Source: Parvibaculum sp039680535
GTDB taxonomy: Bacteria > Pseudomonadota > Alphaproteobacteria > Parvibaculales > Parvibaculaceae
NCBI RefSeq assembly: GCF_039680535.1
Contig: NZ_JBDKSS010000013.1
Span: 434,001 to 498,000 of the forward strand
DNA length: 64,000 bases
Direction of reading: 5' to 3'
A program made the position numbers and the translations under genes. The notes beneath the pieces were generated by a model, which was not told the origin of the DNA, did no database searches, and saw only the letters and a program-made list of their open reading frames with translations. This document shows, in pieces, positions 25,356-36,126 of the stretch (within the stretch, counting starts at the first letter, position 1; every line of letters begins with the position of its first letter).

Positions 25356-25964
25356 ATGGAGAGAGAGGCACCGCGGCAGGATGTGATCCCTCTCGAGGAT
25401 GGCGAGTTCAAGGTCGAACTCGCCGCCGTGATCCCGCAGTTGCGCGCCTTCGCGCGTGGGCTTTGCGGCAATCGCGACACGGCAGACGATCTCGTGCAGG
25501 AGGCCATGCTGCGGGCATGGTCGGCGCGCAAGCGCTTCGAGTCCGGCACCAGCATGCAGGCCTGGACGCACACGATCCTGCGCAACATTTTCCGCTCGCA
25601 AATGCGCCGGTCGCGCTTCGTCGGCGAATGGGACGACGCAAGGGCGGAGGAATTGCTCTCCGCGAATGGCGACCAGGAACATCACATGCATTTGTCCGAT
25701 CTGCAGCGGGCGCTGCTTGCGCTTCCCCCGGCGCAGCGCGAGGCGCTGATCCTGGTCGGCGCTGGCGGCTTCGCCTATGAGGAAGCGGCCGAGATTTGCG
25801 GCTGCGCGATCGGGACGGTGAAGAGCCGCGTCGCGCGGGCCCGCGTGGCGGTGGAGCGCATGCTCCTGGACGGGCACCTTTCGCCCCGCAACGCCAAGGC
25901 GAACCTCGACCGGACGCCGCTCACCACGATCCTGCGGGAAGTCGATCACCTTTCGAGCGGCTGA
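25356..25964 (+). CDS. ecfG: EcfG-type ECF sigma factor (general stress sigma)
   Basis: The 202-residue ECF sigma has region 2 at about 28-95 (LRAFARGLCGNRDTADDLVQEAMLRAW, then TILRNIFRSQMRR) and region 4 at about 115-170 (LPPAQREALILVGAGGFAYEEAAEICGCAIGTVKSRVARAR). This is the EcfG arrangement that recognises GGAAC/CGTT promoters. A GAGGAGA ribosome site precedes the ATG. It lies downstream of phyR in the same orientation, separated by 267 bases containing its own promoter; its anti-sigma NepR is divergent. Confidence 0.94.
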   Translation: MEREAPRQDVIPLEDGEFKVELAAVIPQLRAFARGLCGNRDTADDLVQEAMLRAWSARKRFESGTSMQAWTHTILRNIFRSQMRRSRFVGEWDDARAEELLSANGDQEHHMHLSDLQRALLALPPAQREALILVGAGGFAYEEAAEICGCAIGTVKSRVARARVAVERMLLDGHLSPRNAKANLDRTPLTTILREVDHLSSG

Positions 25965-26065
25965 GAGCTGCCCGCCCCATCTTCATCCCGGCGCGGCGAC
26001 CTGCTATAGGCTTGGGTAGCGCAAGCTCTTGCGCCCCCGCGGAGATCACGCCTTTGGAAGGTCCG

Positions 26066-26590
26066 ATGGAAGCCCGATCGAGTGTTGCCGAGCCCGCATG
26101 GACGCGTGGCCGTTTGCTGTCATGGCTCTATGGCGGAGCGGGGATTTTCGCCGTCGCGCTGCTGTTGCGTTATGCGCTGATCGAGCCCCATTCGATCGGT
26201 CTGGCCTGCGGCGAGGCGGCGGCCCCCTGGTGGTGCACGGCGCGGCAGGGAATTGTCTGGTTTCACATCGCCTATGTGTGGGGAGGCCTTGGCCTCGCGG
26301 GCGGTCTCGCGGCCATGACGCGCGAGTGGGCCACGCCGGTTCGGCTTGGCGTTCTGGCTCTCGCGATCGCCGTGGTGGCCGTCTACAACATCTGGCCCAA
26401 TGCCGGCATTCACGCGATCTGGATCTGGGCCTGCATGACCAGTGTCGCGGCGCTGCTCGTCTTTTTTGCCAGCGAGAGGGTGACGGTCATCTTCGCACTC
26501 ACCCTGAGCGCCTTCGCCGTCGTCCTCTACAATTCGGACTATGGCGCCGTCGGTCTTGCGCTCACGCTTCTTCGGTTGCCGCGCCTCTGA
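26066..26590 (+). CDS. Five-helix membrane protein, unknown function
   Basis: From the ATG at 26066 the 174-residue protein has about five hydrophobic helices (roughly 18-40, 63-84, 92-110, 115-135 and 138-157). The first loop carries CGEAAAPWWCTARQG with two cysteines. I do not recognise a family. Its 3' end overlaps the convergent GH17 gene by 29 bases. The in-frame extension back to 25796 overlaps ecfG and is not used. Confidence 0.75.
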   Translation: MEARSSVAEPAWTRGRLLSWLYGGAGIFAVALLLRYALIEPHSIGLACGEAAAPWWCTARQGIVWFHIAYVWGGLGLAGGLAAMTREWATPVRLGVLALAIAVVAVYNIWPNAGIHAIWIWACMTSVAALLVFFASERVTVIFALTLSAFAVVLYNSDYGAVGLALTLLRLPRL

Positions 26591-28217
26591 AAACGGTGGT
26601 GCGGATCGAGGCGCGAAGGATGCCGAGCCAGGGCAGCGCGAAGGCGAAATCCAGCGCCGCCCAGGTCATCGCCTGAATGTTCTGCGTGCCTTCATTGAAG
26701 GCGGTGACGCAGCCTGTGGCGATGAAGAGCGCGGCGAGCAGCGCCTCTTCACGCCGATCTTCGACCTGCTTCTTGTGATCGCCGCGGTTCAGCGCGAGCA
26801 GCGCGAGGCTCACTGCGGCCAGGCTGAAAGCGGCGAGAGGGAAGTCGCGATAACGGGCGTCGAAGCTCAGGCCGAGCGAAATGACCAGCGCCGTGAAGGC
26901 TGAAAGGAGCTGCACGAGGCCGAGATAAAGCGGCGCACCGAGTGCGGCGCGATCCGGCGCGCGCAGCCATGCAAGAGTCTGCGCGATGGGTAGCGGCGCG
27001 AGGCAGCGCCGTCCACGGATCGCTTCCGGCAATACGAAAAGCACGATGCCGAGCGACTGCGCGAGGATGACAAGCTCGATGAGGCCTTCAAGCACATTGC
27101 GCCATGCGAGCCATGAATGCTCGATCTGCAGCAGCAGAAGGGCGCCGGCGACGCCAGCGCCGATGCCGGCCGCAAGACCCGCCAGCGGATCGAGTTCGGC
27201 GCCGCCGCGCGCCATCACCAGCAGGATGAGGATCGCGAAGGCGAAGCTCGCGGCCGCTTCAAGCCGCCACTCGGGATGGTTCGAGACCGGGCCCGTCCAG
27301 GGGAATTTCTCCTGTCGGTCGGTGGTGTAGATGCCCCAGTGTCCGCCCGCCGTTCCTTCCAGCGCCCGCTTCCAGGGCTGGTCATAGGCTTCGATCAGGT
27401 TGTAGTCGAGGCCGGTCGCCTGCGCATAGGCGGCGAGGTCGCGAAGATAGCGCGCCTGCGCGATGATCGACGGAGTGGCCTCGGCGCGTTCGCGTCCGGC
27501 GCTGGGGAATCCGGTTTCGCCAATGAAGAGTTCCTTGCCGGGGAACATCGGCCCGACCTCTTCAATGACGCTCTTCAGATAGTTGACGCCTTCCGCCGAA
27601 GATGTCGGATCGTTTTCCCAATAGGGCAGGATGTGAATGGTGATGAAATCCACCGTCTGCGCGAGCTTCAGCGGCGCCTTGACCCAGAAGTCCGTCACAT
27701 CGGCATAGGTGACGGGCAGGCCGGTCGCGGCCTTCACCTCGCTGATATAGGCAACGAGCGCGTCGGGAAGCTGCTCGCCGCGCAGGAGAACCTCATTGCC
27801 GACGATGATCGCCTTGATCGTCTTCTTATGGGCGTTGGCGAGCTTGACCGCATCCGCGATCTGCGCCCGGTTGACCTCATCGTCGCGCCCGATCCAGATG
27901 CCGAGCAGCACCTTGAGCCCATGTTTCTCCGCAATCGGAACCACCTGGTCGAGGCCCTGATCGACGCTGTAGGTGCGCACGCAATCGGTGACGTGGGCCA
28001 ACTGCGTCAGGTCCTCGTCGATCCGCTTGGGATCGGCCATGTAGGTCTGATCGAACGGCGTTTCGCTGCCGCGATAGGGCGTGTAGCTGACGCAGTGAAC
28101 CTTGCCGGACGGGGCGTCGACCATGACGACCGGGGCGCCCAGATATTTCCAGACAAGGAGAACTGCCAGCGCCGCAGCGGCGAGCCCCAGCATGAAAGGG
28201 GCGGAGACAAGCTTCAT
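26562..28217 (-). CDS. GH17-domain membrane protein (possible beta-glucan synthase/transglycosylase, NdvC-like)
   Basis: From the ATG at 28217 the 551-residue protein has an N-terminal anchor, then a GH17 (beta-1,3-glucanase type) domain at about 30-300, and about seven C-terminal membrane helices. The catalytic acid/base Glu is in IIVGNEVLLRGE and the nucleophile Glu in LFIGETGFPSAG. GH17 domains face the periplasm and can act as transglycosylases; rhizobial proteins of this layout are annotated as beta-(1,6)-glucan synthases. A role in periplasmic beta-glucan synthesis or remodelling is inference. No ndvB-like gene is in the window. Confidence 0.83.
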   Translation of the reverse strand: MKLVSAPFMLGLAAAALAVLLVWKYLGAPVVMVDAPSGKVHCVSYTPYRGSETPFDQTYMADPKRIDEDLTQLAHVTDCVRTYSVDQGLDQVVPIAEKHGLKVLLGIWIGRDDEVNRAQIADAVKLANAHKKTIKAIIVGNEVLLRGEQLPDALVAYISEVKAATGLPVTYADVTDFWVKAPLKLAQTVDFITIHILPYWENDPTSSAEGVNYLKSVIEEVGPMFPGKELFIGETGFPSAGRERAEATPSIIAQARYLRDLAAYAQATGLDYNLIEAYDQPWKRALEGTAGGHWGIYTTDRQEKFPWTGPVSNHPEWRLEAAASFAFAILILLVMARGGAELDPLAGLAAGIGAGVAGALLLLQIEHSWLAWRNVLEGLIELVILAQSLGIVLFVLPEAIRGRRCLAPLPIAQTLAWLRAPDRAALGAPLYLGLVQLLSAFTALVISLGLSFDARYRDFPLAAFSLAAVSLALLALNRGDHKKQVEDRREEALLAALFIATGCVTAFNEGTQNIQAMTWAALDFAFALPWLGILRASIRTTVFRGAATEEA

Positions 28218-28342
28218 AAAACGAACTCTCGCTGCCGAATGGGCGCTGCCACGGGTGTGGATACCAGAGTCCAATAGCATCGACCTCCGGGGCGATCAAT
28301 GGCCGGTCCCGGCGGGGGCGCGGTGCCCCTGGGCCCCATGGA

Positions 28343-28373
28343 AAACGGCGCGGGAGGGGCCCCCGCGCCGTTT
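28343..28373 (-). terminator. Intrinsic terminator after the sigma-54 activator
   Basis: A 12-bp GC-rich stem (AAACGGCGCGGG with its exact complement) and 7-base loop lie 30 bases beyond the regulator's stop. On the minus strand the stem ends in a T-run. Confidence 0.8.
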
Positions 28374-28402
28374 CACGATGCAAAGTTGATAGGGCGGCGA
28401 GG

Positions 28403-29923
<1,521 letters not shown>

Positions 29924-30286
29924 TTCTAAGGTCGCCTTGAGTTCCGGGTGCCGCGCAGAGCAGCTTTGGCGACCCATAATGGGGCGGATTGGTAAAGGTG
30001 CCCTTAATCGTCGCGATATGGGGCGATCGTTGACGGTTTTACTCCTACGTTCGCTCATACCGAGAAGAGAAAGGACCGCCGACGGATCAAACTCCTGGCC
30101 GTATCGGACCCGAAATGGTGTTGCCATCGTGTAACTTTGGGGGCCGAACTTAAGCATCCGTGGCAATACGTATTGATGGCCCAACGGCATCCGTGCGATT
30201 AAATGAACTGGATAAGGATTACCGGTGGGGTCCGGGCCGCCCGTTGCTATGTCGGGGGGTTGAGCAAAATAACGACGGAGATTGGG
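29924..30286. other. Divergent intergenic region between sigma-54 activator and OmpA-like lipoprotein gene
   Basis: No open frame here has homology I recognise. It must hold both divergent promoters. A perfect 12-bp palindrome CAATACGTATTG sits at 30164-30175, about 110 bases before the lipoprotein start. TTGATG at 30173 could be a -35 element with an AT-rich segment (GATTAAAT) 17-18 bases on. Confidence 0.45.
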
Positions 30287-31138
30287 ATGAAAATCATATC
30301 CCGGCTTGTAGCGTTGGGGACCTTCCTCGTGCTGGCTGGTTGCGGCACCTGGACTGCTGAATCGTATCTGCACGAGACGATCAGCGGCGACTCCTTCAAC
30401 GCGTGCCTGGCGCGCGAATATCAGGAAAGAGCGACCTCGGAAGCCTATGTCGACTGCAATTGGGCCGACACGGCGACGATCGTCGAAAAGGGCCGTGCCG
30501 CCGCTGCTGGCGAAACGGTTCTGCCGTGGGATCCGGCCACGCGCGGCGTGCTGCCGAGCGATCTGCCTGAACTGCAGGACGCCCGTGCGAAGCTGCTCGC
30601 GGCGCTCGACAATGGCGGCCGCACCGATCCGGCGCGCGCTTGCGCCTGCGCCAAGGCGCAGCGCTACTATGACGGCTGGGTGGAGCAGGCGAGCGATAAC
30701 AAGCTCGGCGAGAATGGCTCCTGGCTCGGCGGTGAGGGTGGCCCGGTACAGCCGGAGCGTGTGAAGGCTGAGAAGGCTGCCTTCTACGAAGCCCTGACGA
30801 AGTGCGAAGTTGCGAAGGTCGTAGGCGGACCCTGGACCATCTACTTCGGCTTCAACAAGTTCAACCTGACGCAGGAAGCGCAGGCTGTGATCCAGGAAAT
30901 CGCGAAGTCGTCGGCCAGCACGTTCGCTGTCGTCGGCCACACCGATACCTCGGGCAGCAAGGCCTATAACCAGGCCCTCGGCGAGCGTCGTGCGAAGTCG
31001 GTGGCCACGGCCCTGACGGCGAACGGCAAGGCGGTCGAGAGCGCGGCCTCGGACGGCGAGACGAACCTCGCGGTTCAGACTGGCGACGGCGTGCGTGAGC
31101 CGCTCAACCGCCGTGCGATTGTTACCGTCGTCAAATAA
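30287..31138 (+). CDS. OmpA-like outer-membrane lipoprotein
   Basis: From the ATG at 30287 the 283-residue protein has a lipoprotein signal peptide with lipobox LAGC at about residues 17-20. A 150-residue Cys-containing middle region of unknown fold follows. The C-terminal OmpA peptidoglycan-binding domain (about 180-283) shows IYFGFNKFNLTQEAQAVI, VVGHTDTSGSKAYNQALGERRA and NRRAIVTV. The protein probably tethers outer membrane to peptidoglycan. CGGAG precedes the start. A strong terminator follows, so it is monocistronic. Confidence 0.9.
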   Translation: MKIISRLVALGTFLVLAGCGTWTAESYLHETISGDSFNACLAREYQERATSEAYVDCNWADTATIVEKGRAAAAGETVLPWDPATRGVLPSDLPELQDARAKLLAALDNGGRTDPARACACAKAQRYYDGWVEQASDNKLGENGSWLGGEGGPVQPERVKAEKAAFYEALTKCEVAKVVGGPWTIYFGFNKFNLTQEAQAVIQEIAKSSASTFAVVGHTDTSGSKAYNQALGERRAKSVATALTANGKAVESAASDGETNLAVQTGDGVREPLNRRAIVTVVK

Positions 31139-31160
31139 GTCTGACGATCGGCTACGAAAT

Positions 31161-31195
31161 GAAGCCCCGGCCGAAAGGCCGGGGCTTCTGCTTTT
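31161..31195 (+). terminator. Intrinsic terminator after OmpA-like lipoprotein gene
   Basis: A 12-bp perfect stem (GAAGCCCCGGCC with its complement) closed by GAAA is followed by CTGCTTTT. Confidence 0.9.
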
Positions 31196-31290
31196 GGGCG
31201 ATTCTTTCCGGGGTATCCGGTTGATTGGGCGGGGGCGGCGCGCGATATAGGTTGGAAGCGTCAAAGACCTCCTCCGGAGCCTTGCAGTCC

Positions 31291-33174
31291 ATGCCCTTCT
31301 CCCCCCGATTCGCGCCTGTCACTCACGCCTCCACGCCCGTCGTTCGGAACGCCGCCGGCGCCGCCGGCGCCGCCGCAGCGGCCGCCCGGTCCGATCAATT
31401 CGGCGAGCTGCCCGTCTGGGATCTGAGTGACCTCTATGCCTCGCCTGAAGCGCCCGAAATTGCCCGCGACCTTGCGCGGGCTGCGGCAACGGCGAAGGAT
31501 TTTGCCGCGCGCTACCGGGGCAAGCTCGCTGCCCTGATCGCCGAGCCGAAGGGTGGCGAGGCTCTGGCCGAGGCGATTCGCACCTATGAGGCGCTGGAAG
31601 ACACGCTTGGCCGCATCATGTCCTATGCCGGCCTGCTCTATGCGACCGACAACACCAATCCGGTCTACGCGAAATTCTATGGCGACATGCAGGAGCGCGT
31701 GACGCAGATCACGACCGATCTCCTGTTCTTCGCGCTGGAATTGAACAGGATCGACGAGGCTGCCTTGCAGGCGGCGCTGAAAGCGCCCGGCCTTGCCCAT
31801 TACGAGCCCTGGCTGCGCGATCTCCGCGCCATGCGGCCCTATCAGCTGTCGGACGAAATCGAGACTCTGCTGCATGAGAAGAGCGTTACCGGCCATGCCG
31901 CATGGAATCGTCTGTTCGACGAGACGCTGGCGCGCCTGACCTTCGATGTGGATGGCGAGACCCTCACCTCCGAAGGCGCGCTGCACCGGCTTGCCGACCG
32001 CGATCCCGCGCGGCGCAAGGCGGCGGCGGAAGCGTTGGCAAAGACCTTCTCCGCCAATACGGCCACCTTCGCGCTGGTGACCAACACGCTCGCCAAGGAC
32101 AAGGAGATCGAGGACCGCTGGCGCGGCTTCAAGGACATTGCCGACTCGCGTCATCTTGCAAATCGCGTGGAGCCCGAGGTGGTGGCTGCGCTGGTCGGCG
32201 CCGTGCAGCGCGCCTATCCGGCGCTGTCTCACCGCTACTATGCGCTGAAGGCGAAGTGGCTCGGCCTCGACAAGCTCGAATACTGGGATCGCAATGCGCC
32301 GCTGCCGGAGGCAGACGACGCGACGATCCCATGGGAGCGCGCGAAGGAGACAGTGCTCTCCGCTTATCGGGGCTTCACGCCGCAGATGGCCGAGATCGCG
32401 CAGCGCTTCTTCGAGCGCGGCTGGATCGACGCGCCGCTGCGCCCGGGCAAGTCGCCGGGCGCTTTCGCGCATCCGACGGTGCCGAGCTCGCACCCCTTCG
32501 TTCTGGTCAACTATCAGGGCAAGACGCGCGATGTGATGACGCTCGCCCATGAATTGGGCCATGGCGTCCATCAGGTGCTCGCCGCGCGGCAGGGCGCGCT
32601 GATGGCGGACACGCCGCTGACGCTTGCCGAAACCGCCAGCGTCTTTGGCGAGATGTTGACCTTCAGAAAGCTCCTCGCCGATACGACCGATCCAAAGCGG
32701 CGCAAGGCGATGATCGCGGGCAAGGTCGAGGACATGCTCAACACCGTCGTCCGGCAGACGGCCTTCTATACCTTCGAGCGGCGCGTCCACACGGCCCGCC
32801 GCGAAGGAGAGTTGACGGCGGAAGCCATCGGCAGGATCTGGCTCGACGTGCAGAGCGAGAGCCTTGGGCCCGCCTTCCATTTCGCGCCGGGCTACGAGAC
32901 CTATTGGTGCTACATCTCGCACTTCATCCATGCGCCGTTTTACGTCTACGCCTATGCCTTCGGCGACTGCCTCGTGAATTCGCTCTATGCGGCCTTTGAG
33001 CAGGCGTCGGAAGGCTTCGCGGAGCGTTATCTCGCCATGCTGGCCGCCGGCGGAACCATGCGCCACAAGGAGCTGCTTGCGCCCTTCGGCCTCGATGCCA
33101 GCGATCCGACGTTCTGGGACAAGGGCCTTTCTGTGATCAGTGGTCTGATCGATGAGCTGGAGCGGGGTGAGTGA
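31291..33174 (+). CDS. pepF: M3-family oligoendopeptidase (PepF/PepB type)
   Basis: The 627-residue zinc metallopeptidase has the thermolysin-like motif HELGHGVHQ (about residue 418) and the downstream Glu in TLAETASVFGEM. The N-terminal M3 domain begins WDLSDLYASPEAPE. It cleaves short peptides in the cytosol. The start at 31291 is preferred; the following 25 residues are a low-complexity Ala/Gly stretch coded by three 9-base GCCGCCGGC-like units. The stop overlaps the ABC1 kinase start by 4 bases (GTGA), so the genes are translationally coupled. Confidence 0.93.
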   Translation: MPFSPRFAPVTHASTPVVRNAAGAAGAAAAAARSDQFGELPVWDLSDLYASPEAPEIARDLARAAATAKDFAARYRGKLAALIAEPKGGEALAEAIRTYEALEDTLGRIMSYAGLLYATDNTNPVYAKFYGDMQERVTQITTDLLFFALELNRIDEAALQAALKAPGLAHYEPWLRDLRAMRPYQLSDEIETLLHEKSVTGHAAWNRLFDETLARLTFDVDGETLTSEGALHRLADRDPARRKAAAEALAKTFSANTATFALVTNTLAKDKEIEDRWRGFKDIADSRHLANRVEPEVVAALVGAVQRAYPALSHRYYALKAKWLGLDKLEYWDRNAPLPEADDATIPWERAKETVLSAYRGFTPQMAEIAQRFFERGWIDAPLRPGKSPGAFAHPTVPSSHPFVLVNYQGKTRDVMTLAHELGHGVHQVLAARQGALMADTPLTLAETASVFGEMLTFRKLLADTTDPKRRKAMIAGKVEDMLNTVVRQTAFYTFERRVHTARREGELTAEAIGRIWLDVQSESLGPAFHFAPGYETYWCYISHFIHAPFYVYAYAFGDCLVNSLYAAFEQASEGFAERYLAMLAAGGTMRHKELLAPFGLDASDPTFWDKGLSVISGLIDELERGE

Positions 33175-34529
33175 CGAAAAAGCCCGACGACGAGGCCAAC
33201 CGGCTGCGGCGGCGCGTGAAGCGCTATGCGCAGGTCGGCGCCGGCGTCGGCGGACTTGCAGCGAAGTTCGCTGGCCAGCGCATGTTGGGCCTTGCCTCGG
33301 ACAATGACCGCACGGCCCGCGAGCTGAAACTGGCGCTTGGCGGGCTCAAGGGCCCGATCATGAAGGTCGCGCAGATGCTGGCGACCATTCCCGATGTCGT
33401 GCCGCCGGAATTCGCCGCCGAGCTCTCCAAGCTGCAATCCTCCGCGCCGCCGATGGGATGGCCCTTCGTGAAGCGGCGCATGCGCGCCGAACTGGGGCCG
33501 AACTGGGAAAGCCGCTTCGCGACATTCGAGCATGATGCAGCCGCCGCCGCCTCTCTCGGACAGGTGCACCGGGGCCTGGGGCTCGACGGCACCAGGCTTG
33601 CGGTGAAGCTCCAATATCCGGACATGCAGTCAGCGGTCGATGCCGATCTCACGCAGCTCGGCATGATCTTCTCCATTTATCGCCGCATCGATGCCGCCAT
33701 CGACACGCGCGAGATCTATGCCGAGATCCGCGAGCGGCTGCGCGAGGAACTCGACTATGCGCGCGAGGCCGCGCATATGCGCCTCTACGCGGCGATCTTC
33801 GCGAAGGACAAGCGCGTCGCTGTGCCGGAAGTGATCGACGAGCTTTCGACCGCGCGCCTGCTCACCATGACCTGGCTTGACGGCGCGCCGCTGCTGTCCT
33901 TCCGCGAGCATGGACTCGAGGAGCGGAACCGCATTGCGGAGGCCATGTTCGCCGCCTGGTGGTTTCCATTCAGCCATTACGGCGTCATTCATGGCGACCC
34001 GCATCTCGGCAATTACACGGTGCGGCCCGATCTCGGGATCAATCTGCTCGACTATGGCTGCATCCGCGTCTTTCCCGCCGCCTTCGTCGCCGGCGTGGTC
34101 GAGCTCTACCGCGCGCTCGAAACGGACGATCGCGACCGCGCGGCCGCAGCCTATGAAAGCTGGGGCTTCGGCAATCTTTCGAGCGAACTCATCGACGTGC
34201 TCAATGTCTGGGCGCGGTTCATTTATGCACCCATGCTGGACAATCGTGTACGGTCCGTCGCCGATGGCGTCAGCGCCGCCGAGTATGGCCGCAAGGAAGC
34301 CTTTCGCGTTCACCAGGCGCTGCGAAAGCTGGGCCCTGTTACGCCGCCGCGCGAATTTGTCTTCATGGACCGCGCGGCGATCGGCCTTGGCGGCGTCTTC
34401 CTGCATCTCGGCGCGGAACTCAATTTTTACCGGCTCTTCAACGAGGCGATCGACAAGTTCGATCCGAGCGCTCTTGATAAGCGCCAGAGCGCCGCACTAA
34501 AGAAGGCTGGAGTGCCGAAACCCCGGTAG
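33171..34529 (+). CDS. ABC1/UbiB-family atypical kinase (AarF-like)
   Basis: The 452-residue protein starts at GTG 33171, overlapping the pepF stop. It shows the KxGQ-equivalent block LKGPIMKVAQML (KVAQM) characteristic of the family, the Ala-rich loop AAAAASLGQVH, a VKLQYPD lysine, the catalytic-loop HGDPHLGNYTV and the metal-binding DYGCIRVF. UbiB-like proteins support ubiquinone synthesis as ATPases; this one lacks the C-terminal membrane pair typical of UbiB. Its targets may be quinone or other lipids. Confidence 0.9.
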   Translation: MTKKPDDEANRLRRRVKRYAQVGAGVGGLAAKFAGQRMLGLASDNDRTARELKLALGGLKGPIMKVAQMLATIPDVVPPEFAAELSKLQSSAPPMGWPFVKRRMRAELGPNWESRFATFEHDAAAAASLGQVHRGLGLDGTRLAVKLQYPDMQSAVDADLTQLGMIFSIYRRIDAAIDTREIYAEIRERLREELDYAREAAHMRLYAAIFAKDKRVAVPEVIDELSTARLLTMTWLDGAPLLSFREHGLEERNRIAEAMFAAWWFPFSHYGVIHGDPHLGNYTVRPDLGINLLDYGCIRVFPAAFVAGVVELYRALETDDRDRAAAAYESWGFGNLSSELIDVLNVWARFIYAPMLDNRVRSVADGVSAAEYGRKEAFRVHQALRKLGPVTPPREFVFMDRAAIGLGGVFLHLGAELNFYRLFNEAIDKFDPSALDKRQSAALKKAGVPKPR

Positions 34530-34556
34530 AGAACCTTCCCCAATCGAGTAGCTGAC

Positions 34557-35012
34557 ATGACCGACGATCTCCTTGAAGAATCCGCCTTTCGCCTGCCCGA
34601 GGGCTATGAGTCCATGAACTGGGTGCGCGGCTTCGGGCGGCAGGTCGGTCCGCTTTACGAGCGCATCAACGCTGACGGCACCTATACCCGTGCCTTCCTC
34701 GTGCAGGACCATCACACCAATGGCATGGGCAACTGCCATGGCGGCATGCTGATGGCCTTCGCGGATGTGGCCTTCGGCCATGCGGTGAGCATGGCGGAAC
34801 ATCGCTACTGGGTGACGGTGCGGCTGCTGACCGACTTCCTCTCCTCGGCCAAGGTGGGCGAATGGGTGGAAGGCACCGGCGAGGTGATCGGGCGCGAAGA
34901 GGATTTCTACACCGTGCAGGGCCGCATATGGTGTGGAGAGCGGACGATCATGACGGGCACGGGCGTCTTCAAGACGCTGGGCGAACGGCCCGCCAAGCCG
35001 GAGGCGAAATGA
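34557..35012 (+). CDS. PaaI-family hotdog thioesterase
   Basis: This 151-residue hotdog-fold protein has the PaaI signature HTNGMGNCHGGMLMAFADVAFGHAV and closes with the strand IMTGTGVFKTL. It hydrolyses acyl-CoA or aryl-CoA thioesters. Its stop overlaps the start of the next gene, an alpha/beta hydrolase, by the ATGA junction, so both are coupled. Confidence 0.9.
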   Translation: MTDDLLEESAFRLPEGYESMNWVRGFGRQVGPLYERINADGTYTRAFLVQDHHTNGMGNCHGGMLMAFADVAFGHAVSMAEHRYWVTVRLLTDFLSSAKVGEWVEGTGEVIGREEDFYTVQGRIWCGERTIMTGTGVFKTLGERPAKPEAK

Positions 35013-35992
35013 ACGAACCTTTCGACAAGGAACCCGATCCCGAACTCGGGCCCTTCATCGAGACGCCGCCGCTCTGGTTCGAGCGCGCCATCGCCACGCC
35101 TGCCGAGAGCCGCCATGTGACGGTAGAGGGAACTCCGGTTCACTATCTCCACTGGGGCGACCCGAAAAAGCCGGGCTTGCTGCTCGTTCACGGCAATGGC
35201 GCCCATGCGCACTGGTGGTCCTTCATCGCGCCCTTTCTCGCACGGGAATATTCCGTCGCCGCCATCGACATCTCGGGCATGGGCGACAGCGGCTGGCGCG
35301 ATCACTACACGCTGGAAACCTTCGCAGCTGAGCAGATCGCCGTTTGCGAGGATGCGGGCTTTTTCAAGAATGAAGAACCGCCGATCATTGTCGGACATTC
35401 CTTCGGCGGCTTCGTTACCATCGTCACAGGTTCGCTTTACGGCGACCGGCTGGCGGGAACGATCATTGTCGACAGTCCCGTTAATCCGCCCGATCGCAAG
35501 AGCGGTCCGCCCGATCGCGCCTTCCGCCCGCATCGCATCTATCCGTCGATGGACGTAGCGCTGGAACGCTTCCGCCTCGCGCCGCCGCAGCCCTGCGCCA
35601 ATCGCTACATCATGGAATTCATCGCGCGGCATTCGCTGAAGGAAGTGCCGAACCCGGAGGGCGGGCAGGGCTGGACGTGGAAATTCGATCCGGCTATCTG
35701 GCAGCGTTTCGACATCGGCGACATGAGCGCGCGGCTTGCGGCCACGCGCTGCCGCATCGCCATCATGCGCGGCGAATTCTCCGCGCTACTGCCGCCGGAG
35801 ATCGGCGACTACATGTTCACGCTGCTCGGCCGTTCTGCACCAGTGATCGAAATTCCGCTGGCGCATCATCACGTCATGCTCGACCAGCCGCTGGCCTTCA
35901 TCGCCGCGCTGCGCGCGCTCCTTGCCGACTGGGATCATTCGAAGCCGACGCGCCGCGTCGATCTCATCGCGAAGGCACCCTTCAAGGTCTGA
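35009..35992 (+). CDS. Alpha/beta hydrolase (paralogue of 13372-14370)
   Basis: The 327-residue hydrolase starts at ATG 35009. It has VHGNGAHAHWW, nucleophile elbow GHSFGG, GMGDSGW, and the catalytic His in LAHHHVMLDQP. It shares the RIYP...LERFRLAPPQPCANRYI block with the hydrolase at 13.4 kb, so the two are paralogues. It is co-translated with a PaaI thioesterase, which suggests lipid or CoA-ester metabolism. Confidence 0.9.
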   Translation: MNEPFDKEPDPELGPFIETPPLWFERAIATPAESRHVTVEGTPVHYLHWGDPKKPGLLLVHGNGAHAHWWSFIAPFLAREYSVAAIDISGMGDSGWRDHYTLETFAAEQIAVCEDAGFFKNEEPPIIVGHSFGGFVTIVTGSLYGDRLAGTIIVDSPVNPPDRKSGPPDRAFRPHRIYPSMDVALERFRLAPPQPCANRYIMEFIARHSLKEVPNPEGGQGWTWKFDPAIWQRFDIGDMSARLAATRCRIAIMRGEFSALLPPEIGDYMFTLLGRSAPVIEIPLAHHHVMLDQPLAFIAALRALLADWDHSKPTRRVDLIAKAPFKV

Positions 35993-36063
35993 GTAGGCCA
36001 TTGCTTTGCAAAAGTGCGCCACGCAGCTGTAGAATGCTGGACCGCACGGCGCCTTGCATGTGC

Positions 36064-36091
36064 TTGCCCCAGCGCGGACCTTTGTTATAGT
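36064..36091 (+). promoter_or_regulatory. Candidate promoter for the aa3 oxidase small subunit
   Basis: TTGCCC (36064-36069) and TATAGT (36086-36091) are 16 bases apart, 35 bases before the start at 36127. A clear AGGAGGG ribosome site lies between. Confidence 0.55.
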
Positions 36092-36126
36092 CCGCGCAAA
36101 GTTCATGTTTTCAGGAGGGCTGTAAA

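Noticed and set aside
25211..25780. 189-codon plus-strand frame overlapping ecfG
   Set aside because: It is the +1 shadow of ecfG and its leader; no homology and no ribosome site.
30161..30176. Possible sigma-54 promoter TGGCA...TTG
   Set aside because: The GG to GC spacing is off by one base and the GC element is missing, so the -24/-12 consensus is not met.
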